Below are positions 8,070 through 15,795 of a stretch of DNA of 64,000 nt, piece by piece. Every line of letters begins with the position of its first letter. The stretch's first letter is position 1. The translations under genes and the position numbers were made by a program. This DNA is from Adhaeribacter aquaticus DSM 16391 (GTDB taxonomy: Bacteria; Bacteroidota; Bacteroidia; Cytophagales; Hymenobacteraceae). The DNA lies in contig NZ_KI421517.1 of assembly GCF_000473365.1 (NCBI RefSeq), forward strand, positions 4,228,296 to 4,292,295, in the 5' to 3' direction. The notes under the pieces were generated by a model, which was not told the DNA's origin, searched no databases, and was given only the letters and a program-made list of their open reading frames with translations.

Positions 8070-8861
8070 TTATTCTCCCATGGGTTTGCCTATGGTAGCC
8101 AGAATACCACCATCTACATAAACAATTTGGCCATTTACAAAATTACTAGCCCGGGAAGCCAAAAAAACGGTAGCCCCTCCTAACTCATCCGGGTCGCCCC
8201 ATTTTCCGGCAGGTGTACGGTTAATAATAAATTCGTTAAAGGCATTGCCAGGCACCCGTAATGGCGCAGTCTGGCTGGTTGCAAAATAACCTGGCCCAAT
8301 ACCGTTTACCTGAATATTATACTTTGCCCATTCGGTGGCCATGTTTTTGGTAAGCATTTTTAAACCACCTTTGGCTGCAGCATAAGCACCTACGTTTTGC
8401 CGGCCAAGCTCACTCATCATAGAACAAATATTTATTATTTTACCGCCACCTCGTTCTATCATGCCTTTCACTACAGCCTGCGATACAATAAAGGGTGAAG
8501 TTAGGTCTACATCTATTACCTGTTGCCATTCAGCCAGTTCCATATCTACTAATGGAATCCGTTTTATTATGCCGGCGTTATTCACTAAAATATCAATAGG
8601 GCCTATTTCCTGTTCAATTCGGGCTACAGCTTCTCTTACCTGACCCTGGTTGGTTACATCGCAACGAAACCCGTGAACCCGCAGTCCGGCTTCTTGGTAT
8701 AGCTTTAGGGCCTCTTCTATTTTTTCCTGAGATGAATTACCGTTTATAACTAAAGTCGCCCCTGCTTCGCCTAATGCTCTGGCCATAGCCATTCCTAAAC
8801 CATGTGTAGCACCGGTTACCCAGGCAATTTTACCGGTTAAATCAAATTGTTTTAATACCAT
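8070..8861 (-). CDS. kduD: 2-dehydro-3-deoxy-D-gluconate 5-dehydrogenase (KduD-like SDR)
   Basis: 263 aa from the ATG at 8861 (MVLKQFDLTGKIAWVTGA); the frame runs on upstream into kduI but that part is antisense-like. A short-chain dehydrogenase: TGATHGLGMAMA cofactor motif, NNAG, Ser of the active site in ICSMMSE, YAAAKGG catalytic Tyr/Lys, and a C-terminal VNGQIVYVDGGI. KduD converts the diketo product of KduI to 2-keto-3-deoxygluconate in breakdown of unsaturated uronates from pectin or similar polysaccharides. It starts 11 bases after kduI, so the two form an operon; that context supports KduD over a generic SDR. Confidence 0.88.
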   Translation of the reverse strand: MVLKQFDLTGKIAWVTGATHGLGMAMARALGEAGATLVINGNSSQEKIEEALKLYQEAGLRVHGFRCDVTNQGQVREAVARIEQEIGPIDILVNNAGIIKRIPLVDMELAEWQQVIDVDLTSPFIVSQAVVKGMIERGGGKIINICSMMSELGRQNVGAYAAAKGGLKMLTKNMATEWAKYNIQVNGIGPGYFATSQTAPLRVPGNAFNEFIINRTPAGKWGDPDELGGATVFLASRASNFVNGQIVYVDGGILATIGKPMGE

Positions 8862-8872
8862 ATAACCGTACC

Positions 8873-9715
8873 TTAACGTAGTGTAGCAACTTTGCAAACA
8901 TCCATATCGCCATAATCCAGGTTTTCGCCGGCCATTCCCCATATAAAGGTATAGTTTGCCGTGCCAGAGCCCGAATGGATTGACCACGGTGGAGAAATTA
9001 CAGCCTGGTCATTCTGCATCCAGATATGGCGCGTTTCCTGTGGTTCTCCTAAAAAATGACAAACCCCCTGCTCTGCTGGCACCTCAAAATACAAATACAC
9101 CTCCATCCGGCGGTCGTGTACGTGGGCCGGCATGGTATTCCAGACACTGCCCGGGTGTAATTCGGTCATACCCATTTGCAGCTGGCAGGTTTCTACTACA
9201 CTATTCACTAATAATTTATTAATGGTACGGGCATTTGCAGTTTCCTGAGAACCTAATTGTACCCTTTCCGCCTGCTCTTGAGATACTTTTTTGGAAGGAT
9301 AAGCATGATGAGCCGGAGCTGAGTTTAAATAAAATTTGGCCGGATTCTGAGCATCTGCGCTGGCAAAGGTTACTTCCTGAGTTCCTTTTCCCAAATACAA
9401 AGCTTCTTTAAAATCCAGCTCATAAGCTACACCATCTGCCGTTACTGTACCTTTTCCGCCAATGTTAATGATGCCTAACTCGCGTCTTTCCAGAAAGTAA
9501 GGTGCCTTTAAGGGATCAATGGTTTCCAAGGTTAAAGTTTCTTTTACCGGTTTGGCACCACCCACTATAAACCTATCGTAATGCAGATAAGACAGGTTTA
9601 TTACATCAGCTTCAAAAACCGTTTCAATCAAAAAGTTACTTCTAAGGCTTTCTGTATCCATGGCTTTTGCTTCGCGCGGGCCAATGGCATGCCGGATTTC
9701 ATAGTTCATATTCAT
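8873..9715 (-). CDS. kduI: 5-dehydro-4-deoxy-D-glucuronate isomerase
   Basis: 280 aa, full length. KduI is a zinc cupin enzyme that isomerises 5-keto-4-deoxyuronate, the step before KduD. Seen: the N-terminal YEIRHAIGPREAKAMDT block, FLERRELGIINIGGKG, YLGKGTQEV, and the metal-site segment PAHVHDRRMEVYLYF with a later His in SPPWSIHSG. ATGs at 9715 and 9709 are both possible starts. No lyase, transporter or regulator for uronates lies nearby, so this pair stands alone. No clear TANNTTTG promoter was found upstream. Confidence 0.93.
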   Translation of the reverse strand: MNMNYEIRHAIGPREAKAMDTESLRSNFLIETVFEADVINLSYLHYDRFIVGGAKPVKETLTLETIDPLKAPYFLERRELGIINIGGKGTVTADGVAYELDFKEALYLGKGTQEVTFASADAQNPAKFYLNSAPAHHAYPSKKVSQEQAERVQLGSQETANARTINKLLVNSVVETCQLQMGMTELHPGSVWNTMPAHVHDRRMEVYLYFEVPAEQGVCHFLGEPQETRHIWMQNDQAVISPPWSIHSGSGTANYTFIWGMAGENLDYGDMDVCKVATLR

Positions 9716-10235
9716 TATTACAGGTCTTTTTATTTAAAAATAAAGGCCAATTTAATTAGGATATCTAAAATTAAAGTACTTTACGAGGAAAAGAATAGTT
9801 AACATTTTTTAAAAATGCTTTTATAGCCAAAAGAAACCATTTTAAGACTTTAAAAATTTTAAATCAAATATTACCAGCTCTTAATTACAAGTACTTACAG
9901 CCATAGAATTTAATTCGCCAGCATTGGCTGTACTCAGAAAGCCTATAATTTGATCTCTTGGACTATTTTATTCAGCTATAAATTAAAAACTCTTTTGTAC
10001 CATAAGAATTAAATCAGTTTACACATGCAGGAATACCCTTCTTTATTTTCCATTTAACCAACACACGTTTATTTTAGGGCAATTTCTTTATCGTTCAAAT
10101 CCCCTGGTTTATGCTAATAAAAATTTAGATAATAAAACCTTTCCAAATCCTTTCTAGCCCGTAAAAACAGTAGATTCTTAAATTATAAGTACCTTTACCA
10201 GCCTTTCTGATTTTGATAAAGAAAACAATACGCAC
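9716..10235. other. Gene-free stretch between divergent genes
   Basis: 520 A/T-rich bases between kduI (-) and the helicase (+). I see no coding frame, hairpin or clean promoter; regulatory regions for both genes are expected here but cannot be placed. Confidence 0.5.
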
Positions 10236-11471
10236 ATGAAGTTCGAAGAATACCCAATTGTACCTGAAATTAAAAGAAGTCTGGAAGAAGCTGGCTTTAA
10301 ACGTCCTACTGATATCCAGTTTAAGTCGATACCAGCTATTTTAAAAGGCGAAGATGTTTTGGCCATAGCTCAGACGGGTACAGGTAAAACGGCGGCTTTT
10401 GCTATCCCGGTGATACATCACCTGCATAATCTTAAACAAAAAGCTGCCCGCCCCGACGGAATAAAATGCGTAGTAATGGTACCGACTAGGGAATTAGCCA
10501 TTCAAATAACCGAAGTTTTTGAGCAAATAGGTAAATACACCCGGGTAAAAACCTTTAGCTTGTTTGGCGGAGTTGAGCAGGCTCCCCAAATAGCAAAACT
10601 GGAAAAAGGTGTAGATATACTGGTAGCTACGCCAGGTCGGTTATTTGATCTGGTAAGTCAGGGGCACCTTCAATTACACCGGGTAGAAATTTTAATTTTG
10701 GATGAAGCTGACCATATGCTGGACTTAGGGTTTATTAAAGATATCCGGGATTTAATGAAGCACCTGCCCCGGAACAGACAAACCTTGTTTTTCTCGGCTA
10801 CTATCAATGAAAACATTAAAAAGCTTGCTTATTCGCTCGTGCACAATGCTATTCGTATTCAGGTTTCACCCAAAGATCCGGTAGCTAAAAATATTGATCA
10901 TGCGGTTGCCTTTGTAGAAATGGATGACAAGCGGTTTTTCCTGGAGCGCATGATCCGGGAAAATCCAGACAAAAAAATTCTGGTATTTGTCCGGACAAAA
11001 GTTAGGGCAGAACGGGTACTAAAGGCTATGGAGCGGGCCAGTATTCAAACCGTTACTATTCATGGTGATAAAGAACAAAAAGACCGGTTACTAGCTCTAA
11101 AGCAGTTTAAGAGCGGAGAAATTAAAGTTTTAATCGCAACAGATGTAAGTGCCCGCGGCATTGATATCCCGCTGGTAGATTTTGTTATAAACTATGACCT
11201 TCCGGAACAAGCAGAAAATTATGTACACCGGGTTGGCCGTACTGGCCGCGGTACTCAAAAGGGCCAGGCTCTCTCTTTCTGCAGTACAGAAGAAAAATCA
11301 ATCCTTGATGAAATTGAAAGCTATTTAACTAAGTCAATCAAAGTATTGGAAATTACTCAAGCCGACCGAACAGAGACACTGGATTTTACCCAAGATGTGA
11401 ATTATGATTTAAAAAACCTGATGAAAGAAGTACAGGAGTTTGAGAAGCATAAAAAAGGTAAAAAAAAGTAA
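10236..11471 (+). CDS. DEAD-box RNA helicase
   Basis: 411 aa: two RecA-like domains and a short Lys-rich tail (KKGKKK). Motifs: Q motif around residues 22-33, AQTGTGKT 45-52 (Walker A), PTRELA, GG, TPGR, DEAD 156-159, SAT 187-189, then ATDVSARGID and HRVGRTGRG in the second domain. These ATP-dependent RNA unwinding enzymes act in ribosome assembly, RNA decay or cold adaptation. The layout is RhlE/DbpA-like without a long C-terminal RNA-binding domain, so an exact orthologue name is not assigned. Monocistronic. Confidence 0.95.
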   Translation: MKFEEYPIVPEIKRSLEEAGFKRPTDIQFKSIPAILKGEDVLAIAQTGTGKTAAFAIPVIHHLHNLKQKAARPDGIKCVVMVPTRELAIQITEVFEQIGKYTRVKTFSLFGGVEQAPQIAKLEKGVDILVATPGRLFDLVSQGHLQLHRVEILILDEADHMLDLGFIKDIRDLMKHLPRNRQTLFFSATINENIKKLAYSLVHNAIRIQVSPKDPVAKNIDHAVAFVEMDDKRFFLERMIRENPDKKILVFVRTKVRAERVLKAMERASIQTVTIHGDKEQKDRLLALKQFKSGEIKVLIATDVSARGIDIPLVDFVINYDLPEQAENYVHRVGRTGRGTQKGQALSFCSTEEKSILDEIESYLTKSIKVLEITQADRTETLDFTQDVNYDLKNLMKEVQEFEKHKKGKKK

Positions 11472-11586
11472 TTTATACTTATGAAGAAATTTAGTACCTG
11501 TATGTAGTTTATTTCTTTTATAATGATGCGGCAAAACACTTAATTTAAAAGAAATTACTGCTTTAGGTAAATTTCTAATTTTAAAT

Positions 11587-12108
11587 ATGGCAACTGAAAA
11601 TAAACCTGAGGTTTGGTTAAGAGGTCCCTTACCAGAAATTCCTCCCCTTCTGCAACCGGCTGCCCATGCCTTATTACAAGCTCAGGAAGAAGTAAATGCG
11701 CTAATGAATGATTTCCCGGATAAGCTATTATGGGAAAAACCTGCTAATATGGCTTCAGTAGGATTTCATCTACAACACTTGCGGGGCGTACTAGATCGAC
11801 TTTTAACTTATGCTGAAAATAAGGTTCTAACTGAAGAACAATTGGACTACTTACAGGCAGAGGGAAAACCAGCTGCCGAAATAACAACAACAGAATTACT
11901 TACTGCTTTTAATAAAGAAATAGAAAAGGCGCTTCATCAGTTTAAGCATACAAATGAAATTTCCCTAACCGAATACAGAGCAGTTGGTCGGGGTAAGTTA
12001 CCTTCTACCCAAATTGGCTTGCTTTTTCATGCGGCTGAACATACTATGCGCCATTTAGGACAATTATTAGTAACCGTGCAAGTAATTAAAAGCCTAATGA
12101 AAAGTTAA
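11587..12108 (+). CDS. DinB-family metal-binding protein
   Basis: 173 aa four-helix bundle of the DinB/YfiT superfamily. Seen: GFHLQHLRGVLDRLL (first metal His in the second helix) and the signature FHAAEHTMRHLGQLL at the C-terminal end, which supply the His triad. Family members are metal-dependent, and several act as thiol S-transferases or in stress responses; the substrate here is unknown. It lies 115 bases after the helicase gene, same strand, with no terminator seen between them. Confidence 0.88.
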   Translation: MATENKPEVWLRGPLPEIPPLLQPAAHALLQAQEEVNALMNDFPDKLLWEKPANMASVGFHLQHLRGVLDRLLTYAENKVLTEEQLDYLQAEGKPAAEITTTELLTAFNKEIEKALHQFKHTNEISLTEYRAVGRGKLPSTQIGLLFHAAEHTMRHLGQLLVTVQVIKSLMKS

Positions 12109-12256
12109 TTTTTTAAATAATCCAAGATTAAGGAACAACAAATTACTTAACAGAATGTTAATTTTTTAATAACACCCTTATACGTACACTTTTCGCTATA
12201 TTTTACGTAATAGCAATTAGTTAATAATAAGGATTATTTTGAGAAATTAACAAAAT

Positions 12257-13135
12257 ATGTTACTGAAGTATATTTGCACATTATTTATATTATTCTATTC
12301 ATTTACAGGAATTGGCCAGGTATTACCGAATACAGACGCTAAAGTTTTTCGGGTAATGTCTTATAATATTCGTTTTCTAAATAAAGAAGATAAAATTAAT
12401 AACTGGAATTTTCGCCGGGATAATGTAGCCGGGCTAATTATGTCCTATCATCCTGACTTGTTTGGAGTTCAGGAAGCCAAGAGCAAGCAAATAAAAGATT
12501 TAGAAACTCGGTTACCTGAATTTGGCTGGTATGGGGTTGGGCGAAATAATGGCAAAAAAAGAGGCGAATTCAGTGCCATATTTTACCGGAAAAGTCGTTT
12601 TGACCTTTTAGATACTGGTTCTTTTTGGTTTTCCCGTAAACCTTCCAGAGCAGGCTCTAAAGGTTGGGACGCAGCCTTGCCAAGGGTAGCTTCCTGGTGT
12701 AAACTTAAGGACAAAAATACAGGAGTAGTTTTTTATCACTTTAATACTCATTACGACCACCGGGGTAAAGTAGCCCGGGAAAAGAGTTCTGAATTATTGG
12801 CTCAAAAAATCAAGGAAATAGCTGGGAATTCGGCCGTGGTGTTAACAGGTGATTTTAACAGTTTGCCCTCTTCCAAACCTTACGAAATATTAGTGGCCAA
12901 CACAGGTCTGTTCGATGCTCAACTTGTCTCGAAAACTCCACACCAGGGACCCGCCGGCTCAATAAGTGGATTTTTTGTTAGGGAACAGATTACCCGGAAA
13001 ATTGACTATATTTTTGTAAGTAAGTTCTTCAAAGTACTGCAACACGCTATTTTAACAGACCATAAAGAAGGCCGGTATTTTTCTGACCATCTTCCATTAT
13101 TAGCAGAAATTGAAATCAACAACGAGGTACTTTAG
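12257..13135 (+). CDS. Secreted endonuclease/exonuclease/phosphatase-family protein
   Basis: 292 aa. Residues 1-20 form a signal peptide (LLKYICTLFILFYSFTGIG), so it is likely periplasmic or exported. EEP-fold catalytic segments: MSYNIRFLN, DLFGVQEA (metal Glu), HFNTHYDHRG, VLTGDFNSLPSS (Asp/Asn), and FSDHLPLLAEI (terminal Asp-His). The family covers nucleases, sphingomyelinases and sugar or lipid phosphatases; secreted Bacteroidota members are usually uncharacterised. It converges on the minus-strand gene 13152 with only 16 bases between the stops. Confidence 0.88.
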   Translation: MLLKYICTLFILFYSFTGIGQVLPNTDAKVFRVMSYNIRFLNKEDKINNWNFRRDNVAGLIMSYHPDLFGVQEAKSKQIKDLETRLPEFGWYGVGRNNGKKRGEFSAIFYRKSRFDLLDTGSFWFSRKPSRAGSKGWDAALPRVASWCKLKDKNTGVVFYHFNTHYDHRGKVAREKSSELLAQKIKEIAGNSAVVLTGDFNSLPSSKPYEILVANTGLFDAQLVSKTPHQGPAGSISGFFVREQITRKIDYIFVSKFFKVLQHAILTDHKEGRYFSDHLPLLAEIEINNEVL

Positions 13136-13151
13136 CTGGCAACAAACTTAG

Positions 13152-13580
13152 CTAAAGGATTATCTGCTGGGTATAATGGGGTAATCCTGAAATTCCTAAC
13201 CACATAAAGGCCAGGTCTAAATTGCTAAATACCTCCATTTTAAAATCATGGGTTGCCCCATACCTATCAAATATGTGACTTTTTAACTGATGGAACCGAA
13301 GCAGATAAGAAGAATCTCTGGGTACGATGGCTGTACCTTTTTTAAATCCAGATTCAACTAAAGCTGGTAAAAGGTCATTATATAAAATTGTGGTATCAGG
13401 TATATCAATTAAAGAAAAATCATTTACCCATAATTTAAACTGATTTTCCTCTACCAATTTAATTGCGTACCTGAAACCAGACTCAAATTCAAGGATATTT
13501 ACTTCCCTAACCCAGGATAGATGTATTAAAGTTAATTCAGGATCTAGGTAAATATGTAAAAAAGGATCTTCGGCTTCCAA
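13152..13580 (-). CDS. Hypothetical protein (possible STAS/SpoIIAA-like fold)
   Basis: 142 aa, start TTG at 13580, because a stop is only a few codons upstream and no ATG fits. The pattern of strand (LHIYLDPELTLIHLSWV), helix (FESGFRYAIKLVEENQ), strand (LWVNDFSLI) and helix (LLPALVESGFKKGT) resembles the short STAS/SpoIIAA-like proteins common in Cytophagales, but no diagnostic motif is seen. No signal or membrane segment. Function unknown. Confidence 0.6.
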   Translation of the reverse strand: MEAEDPFLHIYLDPELTLIHLSWVREVNILEFESGFRYAIKLVEENQFKLWVNDFSLIDIPDTTILYNDLLPALVESGFKKGTAIVPRDSSYLLRFHQLKSHIFDRYGATHDFKMEVFSNLDLAFMWLGISGLPHYTQQIIL

Positions 13581-13726
13581 AATCTCTGGCTTTTTAATTT
13601 TTTAAACCATTCACTTCTATTTAGTTGGTAATCTAAGTTATTTCTATTTTAATTGAAAATGGAGATAATATTTATTTTTACATTAAATACAATTTTAGAA
13701 TTCCATTGCTTAGCTGCCTTTATTTG

Positions 13727-14194
13727 TTAAAGAAATTTACCAAATTCCTGATCTAGCACCTTGTACCTGTAATCAAAAATTTTATTTAACTTCTTTTTAA
13801 CCAGCAGAGCATGCACTAATTGGCCTAAAAAACCAAAAGGCAATTTGTAATGTACTTGATCCCGCATTTCAACTCCGCCTTCTACCTCTTTAAAGAAGTG
13901 GGTGTGGTGCCAAAAGCTATAAGGCCCAAACCTTTGCTCATCTACAAAATATTGTTTCTCCTTAACATGAGTTATCTCCGTCATCCAAAACAATTTCAAA
14001 TTGAGAAAAGGTGATATATTATAAGTAATAATTTGCCCTTCATACATTTGTGCTGACCCAGAATAAGAAATTACCTCCATACTCATTTCAGGAGGAGTTA
14101 TGCGATTTAGATTATGCGGTGAGGAAAAAAAATCCCAAGCCGTTTCGAGGTTAATAGGAAGCCGCTGAATTCTTTCTAAAGTATAAAAGCTCAT
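13727..14194 (-). CDS. SRPBCC-family (START-like) ligand-binding protein
   Basis: 155 aa. Seen: the N-terminal strand-helix ERIQRLPINLETAWDFF, SSPHNLNRITPPEMSMEVI, central strands, HHTHFFKEVEGGVEMRD and YKLPFGFLGQLVHALLVKKKL at the C-terminus, the layout of the cyclase/dehydrase-like SRPBCC group sometimes labelled cell-division inhibitor. It forms a hydrophobic ligand cavity; the ligand is unknown. Monocistronic. Confidence 0.82.
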   Translation of the reverse strand: MSFYTLERIQRLPINLETAWDFFSSPHNLNRITPPEMSMEVISYSGSAQMYEGQIITYNISPFLNLKLFWMTEITHVKEKQYFVDEQRFGPYSFWHHTHFFKEVEGGVEMRDQVHYKLPFGFLGQLVHALLVKKKLNKIFDYRYKVLDQEFGKFL

Positions 14195-14508
14195 TTTTTA
14201 ATTTTAAACCTACAAACTACCAGGAGAAAAAATTGTTTTCAATATCACCAGTTCATCAGCAAAAGAGTCTTTTTAGAACCGGCAACTATACTTCTTTAAA
14301 ACCTAATTGATAATTATTAACCTTTTTTTGTTTGTACATAAAAGGGAGGAGAAAATTATTAAATATTTGCTTTATAGATGTTAGAATAAGGCCTAACCCA
14401 AAGACAATTTTGCAGCAGGAAAGATTAGATAAATGAGATAATTCAAATCAGTAAAAGTGAAAGAGAATACCTAATAATTAGGCGAAGGAGAATAATACTG
14501 GTTGAAAG
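14195..14508. other. Gene-free stretch
   Basis: A/T-rich sequence with no coding frame or hairpin that I can support. Confidence 0.45.
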
Positions 14509-14673
14509 TTAATTTACTTTTAAATTATTTTTTTTGATCAACTTCTTTTTAGAACGCATATCCATCATTCTTCTTAAACCTTTCAAATTTTTACCTACAT
14601 AAATAGTTGTAATAATTGAAAGACAAAAAATCAAAAAGAACCCTAGACCTAAAATAATATGAAAGATTTTCAT
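14509..14673 (-). CDS. Small single-pass membrane protein, 54 aa
   Basis: A short frame opening MKIFHIILGLGFFLIFCL: residues 4-26 form one strong membrane segment, followed by a very basic cytoplasmic-type tail (KNLKGLRRMMDMRSKKK). AGGG lies a few bases before the ATG. Size and layout resemble the 64-aa membrane protein 0.7 kb to the right (15391). Function unknown; such peptides often modulate membrane complexes or stress responses, but nothing here shows that. Confidence 0.5.
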   Translation of the reverse strand: MKIFHIILGLGFFLIFCLSIITTIYVGKNLKGLRRMMDMRSKKKLIKKNNLKVN

Positions 14674-15390
14674 ATTGCCCTGTTTACTTAAATTATAAAT
14701 AACAATGTAAGGATATTTTACTCAAAAGAATTATGGATCAAAAATAAATAATGGATTCATTTCCGGACCACTATTCTTGGTAAAAATTCATCTACTTTTT
14801 ATTATTAGGTACAGCAAATAAATGTGTTATAGTTATTTATTAACCCTACGAATTTAAATAAAATTTATAATAGCATGTTTAATTTAGTTAAATGAATTTC
14901 CAATTGTAAAACCCTTAATTTTAATTAATTAGCTAAAGTTGCAAAATTATTACTTAGTAAAAAAACATTTCTTAAAGTTAAGTACTATTACTTATGTACA
15001 AATTCAGGTACTGTATCAAACAGTCTTACAATAAGTATTTTTCGCTTCAATACTATCCGGAATTCTTTTAAATCTTTGTATGTTAATGGACACAGTAAGC
15101 TTAAAATATTTTAAACCTGTTAAACATCTATTGTTGTAGAGCAACGACTTAAAAAGCTCAATGGAGCCGCAGAAGAAATGTAATTTGTAAGGAAGGAGGC
15201 TTAAGACCAGGCAGATTAGTTATAGTTTTCAAGGGCCACCTTATATAAATTGAGATTAATTGTAAAGCAAAAGTAATTGGCTGATTAAATTTAACCCAGC
15301 ATAAATAATCAATTACTTTTAGTGGTTCAGGGATATTTAACCAGATTGCCTTTAGGAAATAGAAGTAATTGCAAGCAATAACTCATTAAA
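14674..15390. other. Gene-free stretch
   Basis: About 700 A/T-rich bases. A TAATTTTG element on the minus strand (14942-14949) fits a -7 box and could drive the small membrane protein gene at 14509 with a long leader. Nothing else is supported. Confidence 0.4.
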
Positions 15391-15585
15391 TTAAAAAAAG
15401 CCTTTTCTTCTTTTAGATGTAGGAATGTTGGATCTTATTTCTAAATTATTTTTGCCTTGTCTTCTCTTTTTAAGTTGAATTTCATACCAAATATAATCTA
15501 TGAGTTTATAAAAGGTATAACCCAAAGCGCAAAGTAGAAATAGAACGGCTAAAATGAGTAGCCAATAATCCTTTAAGGCATCCAT
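15391..15585 (-). CDS. Small single-pass membrane protein, 64 aa
   Basis: Not recognised. Residues 8-28 (WLLILAVLFLLCALGYTF) form one membrane helix, followed by an amphipathic aromatic stretch (YKLIDYIWYEI) and a very basic tail (KKRRQGKNN, SKRRKGFF). The ATG start at 15585 lies 25-30 bases after a predicted promoter start site, which supports it as a real gene. Confidence 0.62.
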   Translation of the reverse strand: MDALKDYWLLILAVLFLLCALGYTFYKLIDYIWYEIQLKKRRQGKNNLEIRSNIPTSKRRKGFF

Positions 15586-15616
15586 GGTCTAATTTACTAG
15601 TTGGTAATAAAATAAA

Positions 15617-15647
15617 CAAATTTAAATTTTTTACTTGAAAAAGACAA
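15617..15647 (-). promoter_or_regulatory. Bacteroidota-type promoter for the 64-aa membrane protein
   Basis: On the minus strand: TTG (15645-15647), a 20-base spacer, then TAAATTTG (15617-15624), matching TTG-N19/20-TANNTTTG. The predicted start site gives a leader of about 25 bases. Confidence 0.5.
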
Positions 15648-15795
15648 TTAACCAAATAGCTATATAAATTTATTTAAGTATCAGAAAAGTATTGAAATAT
15701 ATCAAGTAAGCCTTCTTTATAATTTAAAACCTAGACTGATTAAACTTTAAATCTTATAGACCAAACACCTAAGAAAATTGCGTAATAAATATCTT

